Origin: Thalassotalea_H castellviae
Lineage (GTDB): Bacteria > Pseudomonadota > Gammaproteobacteria > Enterobacterales > Alteromonadaceae
Reading direction: 5' to 3'
DNA: 64,000 bases
NCBI RefSeq assembly: GCF_031846185.1
Contig: NZ_JAVRIF010000002.1
Span: 248,001 to 312,000 of the forward strand
Every line of letters begins with the position of its first letter. Position 1 is the stretch's first letter. A program made the translations under genes and the position numbers. The notes beneath the pieces are model-generated. The model was not told where the DNA came from. It ran no database searches and was given only the letters and a program-made list of their open reading frames with translations. This document shows positions 25,846 through 34,047 of the stretch, one piece after another.

Positions 25846-26523
25846 TTAATCAGTAAGTAAACAAATTTTTAACCAATTGCCGATATCAATGAGTTGCTCA
25901 GGTAAAACACTGTGAGGCATAGGGTAACTTTTCCATGTAACCGGGTAACCCGCTTGCTGAAGTAATTGATTGGCAACTTTTCCCGCAGCAAGAGGAACCA
26001 CTTCATCTTGTTCGCCATGGTGTTGTAAAATCGCCGTAGATGAATTTTCCGCACTTAGCTTTTCAGGTAAAGTATCAGCACTGGGTAAATAACAAGATAA
26101 AGCAAGAATGCCCGCAAGTTTTTTAGGATATCTTAAACCGCTAAACAAGCTAACCACACCGCCTTGGCTAAAGCCCGCCAACACGATATTCTGTACATCA
26201 ATGCCCGCTGCTACTTGTTCTTCAATTAATTGATGAACCAATTGCTCTGATTTTAATACGCCATCCATATCGGCTCGATTATGTAAATCCATACTTTTAA
26301 TGTCATACCAAGAACGCATCACATAACCCTGATTAATCGTGACGGGTTGCTCTGGCGCATGTGGAAAGACAAAACGAATACTATGATGAGCAGGTAAACC
26401 TAACATAGGGACAACCGGGGCGAAACCGTCTCCCGAATCACCAAGTCCATGCAACCATATCACGCAAGCGGTGGCCGCATTTTTAGGTTCTATAATAATT
26501 TTTTCTAGAGATTGTGCTGACAT
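25846..26523 (-). CDS. Carboxylesterase/phospholipase-type alpha/beta hydrolase
   Basis: A 225-aa cytosolic esterase of the carboxylesterase 2 family. The oxyanion region WLHGLGDSGDGF is near residue 23, the nucleophile elbow is GFSQGG near 115, the acid lies in HGEQDEVVPL and the catalytic histidine in YPMPHSV. The triad is complete and the length is typical. Physiological substrate unknown. Confidence 0.9.
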   Translation of the reverse strand: MSAQSLEKIIIEPKNAATACVIWLHGLGDSGDGFAPVVPMLGLPAHHSIRFVFPHAPEQPVTINQGYVMRSWYDIKSMDLHNRADMDGVLKSEQLVHQLIEEQVAAGIDVQNIVLAGFSQGGVVSLFSGLRYPKKLAGILALSCYLPSADTLPEKLSAENSSTAILQHHGEQDEVVPLAAGKVANQLLQQAGYPVTWKSYPMPHSVLPEQLIDIGNWLKICLLTD

Positions 26524-26568
26524 TACTTTTCACTAACAAGAAGATTATGTCGCGTATGATAACAGCCC

Positions 26569-26582
26569 TTTATGCTAATCAA
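26569..26582. promoter_or_regulatory. FNR/DNR-like box upstream of the polyferredoxin gene
   Basis: The sequence tttatgctaatcaa matches TTGAT-N4-ATCAA at 9 of 10 fixed positions. It is centred 95 bp before the ATG. A start site about 41 bp downstream would leave a leader of roughly 54 bp, which is plausible for a class II activated promoter. Confidence 0.55.
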
Positions 26583-26670
26583 AACAATCTATATTTCCTA
26601 TGATCTAGATTAATATCGTCATAGCGAAAGCTTGTTATGCTCGTGTTAGTTAAATTATTTAGATCACACG

Positions 26671-27615
26671 ATGACCATGCAACGTTACCGAATGACGACT
26701 AAAATCGCATTTTTTCTATTATTTATTTTTGCTCCGTTATGCGATGTTTTTCGTTTTGACCTTGAACTGGGCCATTTCATCATTTTCGGTCAAGCATGGA
26801 CAATTAGTATTGAACCTATCCTTTTTGGTGGAGGCGATAGTATTGATGCAGCGGTAAAGATATTCTCTCGGGTACTCCTTCCTGGCATAGCTTTCGTCGT
26901 ATTCTCATTTATCTTAATTTGGCGGTTTGGTCGCATCTATTGTGGTTGGTTATGCCCACATTTTTCCGTGGTTGAATTACTTAATGATTTGATGTTGAAA
27001 CAACTCAACAGAGTGACGTTATGGGAAAAAGCCAGCAAAAAAAATGCGGGAATGTTACCAAAGATAATTGTTACTTTAACCGCCATTTTTATCGCGTTTA
27101 TATGGGCTATTTCGCTCTTAAGTTACTTATTAAACCCGGCGCAGTTACTCAATGATTTAGTGACTTTTCAGTTAGGGTTTGGCGCAACAATTTTTATTAC
27201 GGCTGCAACAATTATATTTTCAATCGACTTTATTTTTGCTCGTCATCTGTTTTGTAAATATGGCTGTGCCTTAGGATTATTTCAAAGTTTAATATGGATG
27301 GCGAACCCAAAAGCAATGGTAGTAAAATTTGACAGAAAACGTGCCAAAGCTTGCCGAGAATGTAGTTTATCAAACGAAAATAAACCTTGTGATCAAGCCT
27401 GCCCTATGCGCCTACCTACTCGGAATGTAAAGCGAGCAAAGTTTACTTGTACTCAATGCGCACAATGTATTGCAGCTTGCGCACAGGTACAAAAGAATAA
27501 TCCCCATGGCAGTTTATTAACCTGGGTTGATGGTCAAGCGGCTAAAGAAGTAGATCGAGCGGCGGGAACAGTAAAAACATCACAGCAGCTAATTAAAAGT
27601 AAAACGATTACATAA
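26671..27615 (+). CDS. NapH/CcoG-type membrane polyferredoxin
   Basis: A 314-aa inner-membrane iron-sulfur protein. About four to five transmembrane helices carry two CX3CP-type motifs facing the cytoplasm (CGWLCPHF near 92 and CKYGCALG near 197), as in NapH, NosR and CcoG. The C-terminal part has two cysteine clusters: CRECS followed by CDQACPM, and CTQCAQCIAACA for [4Fe-4S] binding. It probably moves electrons between quinol and periplasmic or regulatory acceptors of denitrification. This role is inferred from the FNR-like promoter, the downstream cupredoxin gene (14 bp gap) and the nearby nor cluster. Confidence 0.78.
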   Translation: MTMQRYRMTTKIAFFLLFIFAPLCDVFRFDLELGHFIIFGQAWTISIEPILFGGGDSIDAAVKIFSRVLLPGIAFVVFSFILIWRFGRIYCGWLCPHFSVVELLNDLMLKQLNRVTLWEKASKKNAGMLPKIIVTLTAIFIAFIWAISLLSYLLNPAQLLNDLVTFQLGFGATIFITAATIIFSIDFIFARHLFCKYGCALGLFQSLIWMANPKAMVVKFDRKRAKACRECSLSNENKPCDQACPMRLPTRNVKRAKFTCTQCAQCIAACAQVQKNNPHGSLLTWVDGQAAKEVDRAAGTVKTSQQLIKSKTIT

Positions 27616-27629
27616 TTGAGGGAATAACT

Positions 27630-27989
27630 ATGTATGCCATGGCAATGCAAATGCGAGTTAAAAATATCAATGTTAAATACGCTAGTTTCATTCCTTTGTT
27701 ACTGGTACTAACTTTCAGTAGCAAACTATCCGCAAAAGAAGTGGTCGTAGAAATATATAAAAAAGCCTTTATTCCTGCCGATATTAGGGTTGAAAAAGGA
27801 GATACCGTGATATGGAAAAACATTGAAAAGCGTCAATATCATAATGTTTGGTTTAAACAATTTAATACAGAAGAGCCTGATTACTTTTTCCCTGGTGAAA
27901 GTTATCAACGTACGTTTAATGACACGGGCGTATTTGTTTATGAATGTGGACCACACCCGAAAATGACAGGGACAGTTACCGTGCAATAA
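27630..27989 (+). CDS. Periplasmic cupredoxin (plastocyanin/pseudoazurin-like)
   Basis: A 119-aa secreted blue-copper protein. A signal peptide (about 1-35, ending KLSAKE) precedes a single cupredoxin domain. The type-1 copper ligands are visible: His in QYHNVWF, then Cys and His in YECGPHPKM with the Met completing the set. It is a likely electron carrier, for example to NirS or NorC, and is co-transcribed with the polyferredoxin. A gaggga ribosome binding site supports the ATG. Confidence 0.82.
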   Translation: MYAMAMQMRVKNINVKYASFIPLLLVLTFSSKLSAKEVVVEIYKKAFIPADIRVEKGDTVIWKNIEKRQYHNVWFKQFNTEEPDYFFPGESYQRTFNDTGVFVYECGPHPKMTGTVTVQ

Positions 27990-28141
27990 GTAAACACTGG
28001 GGTGTCACATTGATGAAAATAAACCTGTAAATCATAGTGAAAATATCTGCTCCAATAATAGGATGTTTAACGACAGCGCGCTAAATTTATTTAGCCAAAT
28101 AATTTTAAAGCTCAATAACATTAAAACCTGATGATTAAGCA

Positions 28142-28169
28142 TTGCATTGCTGAATAATTTGGGTATGAT
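28142..28169 (+). promoter_or_regulatory. Candidate sigma-70 promoter
   Basis: TTGCAT (28142-28147) and TATGAT (28164-28169) are separated by 16 bp. The predicted start site is near 28176, which favours the ATG at 28212 over the one at 28185 for the following gene. Confidence 0.4.
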
Positions 28170-28211
28170 GCGCGACCTTTATTTATGTTGTGCTGGAGCT
28201 TTAAAAGTTCA

Positions 28212-29396
28212 ATGAGAAAGTTGTTATCTTCCCCTGTAAAAATGCCTTTATCTGAAAGTGAAAACTTTATTTACCAAAACATATTAAAATATGTCCCCGA
28301 ACTTAGCCTGAACTTAATGGCAATTAAAGTAGATGAACACCCGAATGACTTCTTGGGATGGTGTCATCAATTACTCAAGTTATCTCGCGATAGCATCAAT
28401 ATGGATTTGCTTGAGCCGGCACAATTACCGAGCCTAAAAAAATTACACGACATTCTCAAAACAAGTATTAGCCGTGCGCAAATAAAAATGACTCGCATAG
28501 CACCATGGCCGATATTTTGTCAGTTTATTCAGCAACAAAAAATAGCGCATGCCTTAGATGAGCGATTAAGATTACTTCAATATATCAACGAGATAAAAAC
28601 ACAGCCTTTGAGTGAAATGATTGAAGAAGACAAACTAGCCTTTGCAGGTAAACACACAAACAAACACGACATTAGCTTATATCAATTTGACGTAGAGTGG
28701 TTTGCCTCAACCAAAAGTGCGAAAGTGTTTCATCAATTATTCATTGAACAGCCACAAGCTTTTGATCAGGCTTTAAGTCATATCCCGTTAACCGGAGAGG
28801 TAACGTTAAATGAGTATGATAAATTTGTCAGTGCTTACCAAGATATCTTTTCTTCTTACTCATCTGATAAAGCGAATGACAAAAAAGCACCACTGGCGCC
28901 AGCAACACGTTTATTGGCAATGAGAAGACCCGATCAATTTATTGCCTTAACCGCCAGTAAAATCGAAACTTTCTGCCAAGGTTTTTCAATAGCCAAATTT
29001 AATAACTTCGATTTTTCTGCATATTGGCAGGACATGATAGGTACGATAAGAACTTGTGCTTGGTGGCATCAAGCATCGCCAGAGAATGAGCAAGAGCTTA
29101 TTTTATGGAATAACCGCGTAATTTTACTTGATGTATTTTTGCATGCGGAAAAAGGCAGTGCGGAAAAATCTAACTACATCAAACTTCGTGATAAGCCTCT
29201 TAAGAAAACGACCAAATCAGCCCCAATGGTAAGAAAAAGAAGCAAAGAATCAGCAGAAGCGTTAATTGATCGCGCCTTAGAAGATGAAGAATTACCGGCA
29301 TATTTACTCAACAAACGTGACACGTTAATTCATCAAGTGAAAGAAGGTAAAACGGTTGAGCAAGCTATCTCATTGATGCGAGCAATTTTTGGTTAA
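28212..29396 (+). CDS. Unknown 394-aa protein in the denitrification region
   Basis: I do not recognise this family. The protein is cytosolic, without signal peptide or membrane segments. It appears mostly helical, with tryptophan-rich stretches (PWPIFCQFIQQQ, FSAYWQDMIGT, CAWWHQA). A basic segment at about 330-355 (KPLKKTTKSAPMVRKRSK) links to a short helical tail. It lies between the cupredoxin gene and norQ, in its own unit with a sigma-70-like promoter. The start at 28212 is chosen over 28185 because of that promoter. No catalytic motif is evident. Confidence 0.6.
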   Translation: MRKLLSSPVKMPLSESENFIYQNILKYVPELSLNLMAIKVDEHPNDFLGWCHQLLKLSRDSINMDLLEPAQLPSLKKLHDILKTSISRAQIKMTRIAPWPIFCQFIQQQKIAHALDERLRLLQYINEIKTQPLSEMIEEDKLAFAGKHTNKHDISLYQFDVEWFASTKSAKVFHQLFIEQPQAFDQALSHIPLTGEVTLNEYDKFVSAYQDIFSSYSSDKANDKKAPLAPATRLLAMRRPDQFIALTASKIETFCQGFSIAKFNNFDFSAYWQDMIGTIRTCAWWHQASPENEQELILWNNRVILLDVFLHAEKGSAEKSNYIKLRDKPLKKTTKSAPMVRKRSKESAEALIDRALEDEELPAYLLNKRDTLIHQVKEGKTVEQAISLMRAIFG

Positions 29397-29441
29397 AGCC
29401 TCTTTAATTCAATACCAATATACCCAACAAAATTTAGCAAC

Positions 29442-29455
29442 TTGATAGCGATCTA
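29442..29455. promoter_or_regulatory. Second, weaker FNR/DNR-like box upstream of norQ
   Basis: The sequence ttgatagcgatcta matches TTGAT-N4-ATCAA at 9 of 10 positions. It lies 35 bp upstream of a perfect box, so the norQ promoter may carry two sites. Confidence 0.45.
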
Positions 29456-29476
29456 AGCAAAATTCATATCAATGAT

Positions 29477-29490
29477 TTGATCGGTATCAA
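29477..29490. promoter_or_regulatory. FNR/DNR box upstream of norQ
   Basis: The sequence ttgatcggtatcaa is a perfect TTGAT-N4-ATCAA palindrome. It is centred about 87 bp before the norQ ATG, so a start site 41 bp downstream would leave a leader of about 46 nt. Confidence 0.75.
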
Positions 29491-29570
29491 GTAAGCATCA
29501 ATCAAATTTGCAGCCATTCCCAGAACCAAGTAATTTAACCTCAGATAACGTCATTTCTTAGTAGGTTCAT

Positions 29571-30386
29571 ATGAGCGCCGTAAGTTTAGAAGCAGCAACT
29601 CAATTAAAAACTGAGTTATATTATCAAGCACAAGGTAACGAAGTTACCCTGTTTGAATACGCAAATCAGCACCAATTGCCAGTATTAATTAAAGGGCCTA
29701 CCGGCTGTGGGAAAACGCGTTTTGTTACTCACATGGCTAAAAAGCTGCACAAACCCTTGTATACAGTTTCATGTCACGATGATTTAACCGCCGCTGATTT
29801 AGTTGGTCGTCATTTGATTGGTCCTGATGGTACTTATTGGCAAGATGGACCGCTAACTAAAGCGGTACGTGAAGGCGGCATCTGTTATTTAGATGAAGTT
29901 GTTGAAGCACGTAAAGATACGACGGTGGTATTGCACCCTCTCGCTGATGATCGTCGTATTTTACCGTTAGAACGAACAGGGGAACTTATAGAAGCAGCGC
30001 CGGACTTTATGTTAGTAGTTTCTTATAATCCTGGTTATCAGAATTTATTAAAAGGGATGAAACCTAGCACTCGTCAACGCTTTGTTGCCTTGCGTTTTGA
30101 ATATCCTACAATGGAGTTAGAACAAGAAATTCTTATTAAAGAAGCTGGCGCCGCACCCAATTTAGCTTTCAAATTGGTTGAGTTAGCTCAAGCATTGCGC
30201 CGTTTAGAACAAAATGATTTAGACGAAGTCGCTTCAACACGTTTATTAATTTATGCAGCAAAAATGATGTCTAGCGGGATGAATCCTCTGGATGTTTGCC
30301 GCTGTTGTTTAGCAGAGCCTTTATCGGATGATCCTGAAACGATTAAAGCCTTAATGGATGTTGCCCGTATATATTTTGATGAATAA
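29571..30386 (+). CDS. norQ: NorQ/NirQ family MoxR-type AAA+ ATPase
   Basis: A 271-aa cytosolic ATPase required with NorD to activate nitric oxide reductase, by insertion of non-haem iron in the current model. Walker A is GPTGCGKTRFV (about residue 41), Walker B is ICYLDEV (about 104), and the sensor region SYNPGYQ is present. The length is as expected for CbbQ/NirQ/NorQ. It is first in norQ-norE-norF and is preceded by FNR-like boxes. Confidence 0.92.
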   Translation: MSAVSLEAATQLKTELYYQAQGNEVTLFEYANQHQLPVLIKGPTGCGKTRFVTHMAKKLHKPLYTVSCHDDLTAADLVGRHLIGPDGTYWQDGPLTKAVREGGICYLDEVVEARKDTTVVLHPLADDRRILPLERTGELIEAAPDFMLVVSYNPGYQNLLKGMKPSTRQRFVALRFEYPTMELEQEILIKEAGAAPNLAFKLVELAQALRRLEQNDLDEVASTRLLIYAAKMMSSGMNPLDVCRCCLAEPLSDDPETIKALMDVARIYFDE

Positions 30387-30960
30387 CACCCAAGCATTAA
30401 CAATGCATGAAGATAAAAAGCTACCTGGCGATTTAGCCATGTGGTTTTTTATTTTAGCTGAATTAACTGTTTTTGCTATATTTTTCATTAGCTTTGCCGT
30501 TACTGAACAATTAAATTCTGACATGTTCAATCAAGGAAAAGCGCAATTACACCCCATAGCGGGACTGTTAAATACACTAGCATTGATCACCAGTAGTTTT
30601 TTTGTTGCATTAGCCCTTAACACCGTCCATCAAGGTCATAGCAAGATTTCTGTCAAATGGCTGATCACAGCCCTTGTATTCGCAGTTTTATACTTAGTGG
30701 TGAAAATGTGGGAATACCAATCGCTTTTTAGGCTAGGGATCAATCTAGAAACCAACACATTTTTTACTTTGTACTTTTTAATCACTGCATTTCATTTTTT
30801 ACATGTCATTTTAGGTATGATTATTCTTAGCTATATCACAATTAGAACCTACAAAGGTGCTTATCGCGACAATATTTCTGGTTTCGAAGCGGGGGCAAGT
30901 TATTGGCATATGGTCGATTTATTATGGATTATTTTATTCCCTTTAATCTACGTTATCTAA
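30379..30960 (+). CDS. norE: NorE, cytochrome c oxidase subunit III-like protein
   Basis: A 193-aa inner-membrane protein with five hydrophobic helices. It shows the subunit III family features PGDLAMWFFILAELTVF near the start, FHFLHVILGM in the middle and SYWHMVDLLWIILFPLIYV at the end. NorE supports NO reductase activity or NO tolerance in denitrifiers. The ATG at 30379 overlaps the norQ stop by 8 bp; an in-frame ATG at 30358 is inside norQ and less likely. Confidence 0.88.
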   Translation: MNNTQALTMHEDKKLPGDLAMWFFILAELTVFAIFFISFAVTEQLNSDMFNQGKAQLHPIAGLLNTLALITSSFFVALALNTVHQGHSKISVKWLITALVFAVLYLVVKMWEYQSLFRLGINLETNTFFTLYFLITAFHFLHVILGMIILSYITIRTYKGAYRDNISGFEAGASYWHMVDLLWIILFPLIYVI

Positions 30961-30990
30961 TACAAAAAGCTCAAACAGAGACAAGCAACT

Positions 30991-31242
30991 ATGACTCGAA
31001 AACAAATTATTCTCAGTTGGTTAAGCTTAATATGCCTAACATGTATATCTGTATTTGCGAGTGATTTTATCGATAATATTCAGTTATTTATCATCGTAGT
31101 CATGTTAATAGTTTTTATCAAAGGTCAACAAATTGTCGATGTTTTTATGGAATTAAAAACGGCCCCTACCTTTTGGCGATTATTATTGATAAGTTATACC
31201 TTTTTAATCCCCTTAATTATTTCAATAATTTATCTCATTTAG
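30991..31242 (+). CDS. norF: NorF, small cytochrome oxidase subunit IV-like membrane protein
   Basis: An 83-aa protein with three hydrophobic helices. The motif KGQQIVDVFMELKTAPTFWRLLL is the hallmark of the prokaryotic subunit IV/NorF family. It follows norE by 30 bp and presumably works with it in NO reductase function. Confidence 0.78.
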   Translation: MTRKQIILSWLSLICLTCISVFASDFIDNIQLFIIVVMLIVFIKGQQIVDVFMELKTAPTFWRLLLISYTFLIPLIISIIYLI

Positions 31243-31263
31243 TATAAAAACGGAGTATGGTTT

Positions 31264-31614
31264 ATGTCACAGACAAAAAACACTTTACATTCCGCGACTA
31301 TTTATCAAGCATTATACTTGACGAATTTATTATTATTACCTGGGGTATCTTTTTTGTTGCTGTTGTGGCTTTTTAACAAAAATAGGCACCCAAAAGATTG
31401 GCATCGCATTCACTTATACCGCTCTATTCAATTATCAATTATTGCTGGAGTTTTACTGGTTTTAGTACCGCTGATTGTTGTGTATGGTGGCAGTGAATTT
31501 GAAGCTTCCGTGATGGTAATGCTAGTCTACTTCGTTACTATTCATGCTTTATTGGTGTTATTGGGCATGCTTAATATCTCTCGTGCGATGGCAAAAAAGC
31601 TGCCTTTGTTTTGA
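31264..31614 (+). CDS. Unknown small membrane protein between norF and norC
   Basis: A 116-aa protein with three predicted transmembrane helices (about 17-37, 57-78 and 83-103). The first two are joined by a basic loop (NKNRHPKDWHRIHLYRS) containing two histidines. I cannot name the family. It follows norF by 21 bp in the same direction, so it probably shares that transcript. A role in assembling or supporting NO reductase is a guess from position. Confidence 0.65.
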   Translation: MSQTKNTLHSATIYQALYLTNLLLLPGVSFLLLLWLFNKNRHPKDWHRIHLYRSIQLSIIAGVLLVLVPLIVVYGGSEFEASVMVMLVYFVTIHALLVLLGMLNISRAMAKKLPLF

Positions 31615-31669
31615 TATAGCGCAAAGTTAATCTCCTTTTCGTAACATAATTTTACACATTCCTAAAAAC

Positions 31670-31683
31670 TTGATTTCCATCAA
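31670..31683. promoter_or_regulatory. FNR/DNR box upstream of norCB
   Basis: The sequence ttgatttccatcaa is a perfect TTGAT-N4-ATCAA palindrome, extended by a flanking C and G. It is centred about 72 bp before the norC ATG, which would put the start site near 31718. Confidence 0.78.
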
Positions 31684-31748
31684 GTTAAGTATTTCCAGAG
31701 CCGTTTATTATTCAGTAGCTTTTATTACGAATTAATAAGGGAAATACC

Positions 31749-32195
31749 ATGTCAGAAAGCTTTACGAAAGGTATGGCTCGGAATATTTACTATGGGGGAA
31801 GTGTCTTCTTCTTCTTAATATTTTTGAGCCTCACTTTCCATACAACAAAAGAAATGCCAGAGAGAGACAATCGTGTCAATCTTACCGAGTCTGTAGCGCG
31901 GGGTAAGGCGTTATGGGAAGACAACAATTGTGTAGGTTGTCATTCTTTAATTGGTGAAGGTGCCTATTTCGCGCCTGAATTAGGTAATGTTTATATTCGC
32001 CGCGGTGGTGGAAATATTGATGCTTTCAAAAGCTTCATGAGAGGTTGGATGAACGCACAACCACTCAATATTCCTGGTCGTCGCCAAATGCCTAATTTTC
32101 ATTTAAATGATCAACAAATTGATGATTTAGCTGAGTTTCTGAAGTTTACAGCAGAAATGGACGTTAATGATTGGCCACCAAATGATGAAGGGTAA
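31749..32195 (+). CDS. norC: Nitric oxide reductase cytochrome c subunit
   Basis: A 148-aa membrane-anchored periplasmic cytochrome c that feeds electrons to NorB. One N-terminal transmembrane helix (about 11-28) is followed by a single haem site, CVGCH, near residue 59, then the GEGAYFAPELGNVY segment typical of NorC. The axial Met is in RRQMPNF. The gene is 5 bp from norB. Confidence 0.95.
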   Translation: MSESFTKGMARNIYYGGSVFFFLIFLSLTFHTTKEMPERDNRVNLTESVARGKALWEDNNCVGCHSLIGEGAYFAPELGNVYIRRGGGNIDAFKSFMRGWMNAQPLNIPGRRQMPNFHLNDQQIDDLAEFLKFTAEMDVNDWPPNDEG

Positions 32196-32200
32196 GTAAG

Positions 32201-33586
32201 ATGAGTACTTTAAAATTTCAATCTCAAGCCGTTGCAAAACCTTATTTTGTATTCGCACTAATCTTATTTGCAGGTCAAATCTTGTTTGGTCTGATCATGG
32301 GGTTACAATATGTTGTTGGCGACTTTTTAGCTGGCGCTATTCCTTTTAACGTTGCACGTATGGTTCATACTAACCTACTGATTGTTTGGCTATTATTTGG
32401 CTTTATGGGCGCAGCTTATTATTTAATACCTGAAGAAGCTGAAACAGAACTTCATAGTCCTAAACTGGCTATCGCCTTATTTTGGGTTTTTGCGGCAGCT
32501 GGAGTGTTAACTATATTAGGTTACTTATTAGTGCCTTATTCAACGTTAGCGCATATCACAGGCAATGAATATTTCCCAACGATGGGACGTGAGTTTTTAG
32601 AACAACCCACCATTACCAAAATAGGTATTGTTGTTGTTGCATTGGGCTTCTTATTTAATATAGGTATGACCATATTAAAAGGCCGTAAAACAGTAATAAA
32701 TATGGTGCTTTTAACTGGTTTAGTTGGTCTAGCGGTTTTCTTTTTATTCTCTTTCTATAACCCGGCGAATATTGCCCTAGATAAATATTTCTGGTGGTTT
32801 GTTGTTCATTTATGGGTTGAAGGCGTTTGGGAATTAATCATGGGGGCAATATTAGCGTTCATCTTAATCAAGACGACGGGTGTTGATCGCGAAGTCATTG
32901 AAAAATGGTTATATGTCATTATCGCTATGGCACTAATCACCGGAATTTTAGGAACAGGCCATCACTTCTATTGGTTAGCTACACCTGAGTATTGGCAATG
33001 GGTAGGCTCTATTTTCTCAGCGTTAGAACCATTACCATTCTTTGCTATGGTGCTATATGCCTTTAACATGGTGAATCGTCGTCGTCGAGAACACCCGAAT
33101 AAAGCCGCTACTTTATGGGCTTTAGGTACGGCAGTAATGGCATTTTTAGGCGCAGGTGTATGGGGTTTCTTACACACATTAGCACCAGTAAACTATTACA
33201 CACATGGTTCACAAATTACCGCAGCTCATGGTCATATGGCTTTTTACGGCGCTTACGCCATGATAGTCATGACGATTATTTCGTATGCAATGCCTAAGAT
33301 TCGCGGTATTGGCGAAGCCAACTGTAATCGTGCACAAGTATGGGAAATGTGGGGCTTTTGGTTAATGACTGTCGCTATGGTTTTCATCACACTGTTCTTA
33401 ACCGGTGCTGGGGTATTACAAGTGTGGTTACAACGGTTACCAGAAACAGGTGAAGCTTTAAGTTTTATGGCAACACAAGACAAACTGTCTATTTTTTATT
33501 GGTTACGTGAAATAGCAGGGGTGTTTTTCTTAATCGGGTTACTTGCATATTTTAGAAGTTTCTTCGTCAAAGAAAAAACCGCTTAA
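32201..33586 (+). CDS. norB: Nitric oxide reductase catalytic subunit
   Basis: A 461-aa inner-membrane enzyme of the haem-copper oxidase superfamily reducing NO to N2O. There are about twelve hydrophobic helices. The conserved histidines include MVHTNLLIVW, WFVVHLWVEGVWE (with the Glu that helps bind non-haem iron), TGHHFYW and the AAHGHMAFYGAYA region. This short cytochrome c-dependent form lacks the N-terminal extension of quinol-dependent qNor. Confidence 0.96.
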   Translation: MSTLKFQSQAVAKPYFVFALILFAGQILFGLIMGLQYVVGDFLAGAIPFNVARMVHTNLLIVWLLFGFMGAAYYLIPEEAETELHSPKLAIALFWVFAAAGVLTILGYLLVPYSTLAHITGNEYFPTMGREFLEQPTITKIGIVVVALGFLFNIGMTILKGRKTVINMVLLTGLVGLAVFFLFSFYNPANIALDKYFWWFVVHLWVEGVWELIMGAILAFILIKTTGVDREVIEKWLYVIIAMALITGILGTGHHFYWLATPEYWQWVGSIFSALEPLPFFAMVLYAFNMVNRRRREHPNKAATLWALGTAVMAFLGAGVWGFLHTLAPVNYYTHGSQITAAHGHMAFYGAYAMIVMTIISYAMPKIRGIGEANCNRAQVWEMWGFWLMTVAMVFITLFLTGAGVLQVWLQRLPETGEALSFMATQDKLSIFYWLREIAGVFFLIGLLAYFRSFFVKEKTA

Positions 33587-33604
33587 ATCATTGTTCGCTT
33601 ATAA

Positions 33605-33644
33605 TTTAACTCAAGCTCATCAGTTGAGTTTGAGTTAAATTTTT
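33605..33644 (+). terminator. Terminator after norB
   Basis: The arms tttaactcaa (33605-33614) and ttgagttaaa (33630-33639) pair, with an inner ctcaa/ttgag alternative, and five Ts follow. It would separate norCB from the small downstream gene, unless there is read-through. Confidence 0.7.
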
Positions 33645-33701
33645 CATTAAGCCATGGAATATCAATGCTTTACTTTAAATTTTACTGTAGAAGGCGAGAC
33701 A

Positions 33702-33944
33702 ATGAATGATCAATTACCCGTAAAACGGACAAAGAAACGTAAGTTACAAAAAGTAGCGACTTTTATTAGCTATGTTGCTATTTTAATTGCTATCGCATGC
33801 GCAGCTTTTTTATTGATGGTTGATGCAGAAGAAAAAGTGATGCGAGCCAGTCTAGGTGCCACCAGTTTTTTCTTTTTTATGGTCGGGTTAGTACTTCACA
33901 CCATCGGCAATAGCGACTTACCAGATTTAACAATAAAAAAATAA
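33702..33944 (+). CDS. Unknown small membrane protein between norB and norD
   Basis: An 80-aa protein with a highly basic N-terminus (KRTKKRKLQK) and two transmembrane helices (about 20-39 and 49-66). Family not recognised. The ATG at 33702 is preferred, as ggcgag precedes it; the frame also opens at 33654, before the last part of the norB terminator region has cleared. Its place between norB and norD suggests an accessory role. Confidence 0.55.
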   Translation: MNDQLPVKRTKKRKLQKVATFISYVAILIAIACAAFLLMVDAEEKVMRASLGATSFFFFMVGLVLHTIGNSDLPDLTIKK

Positions 33945-33970
33945 TTTTTGCCGCTAAAATCCTCTCACTA

Positions 33971-33984
33971 TTGATGTATATCAC
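33971..33984. promoter_or_regulatory. FNR/DNR-like box upstream of norD
   Basis: The sequence ttgatgtatatcac matches TTGAT-N4-ATCAA at 9 of 10 positions. It is centred about 70 bp before the norD ATG, nearly the same distance as at norC. Confidence 0.55.
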
Positions 33985-34047
33985 ATAAATCTTCTTTACT
34001 TATTGTTACAGTGATCACATGTTTTACTGATTAATTAACAGGTTTTT

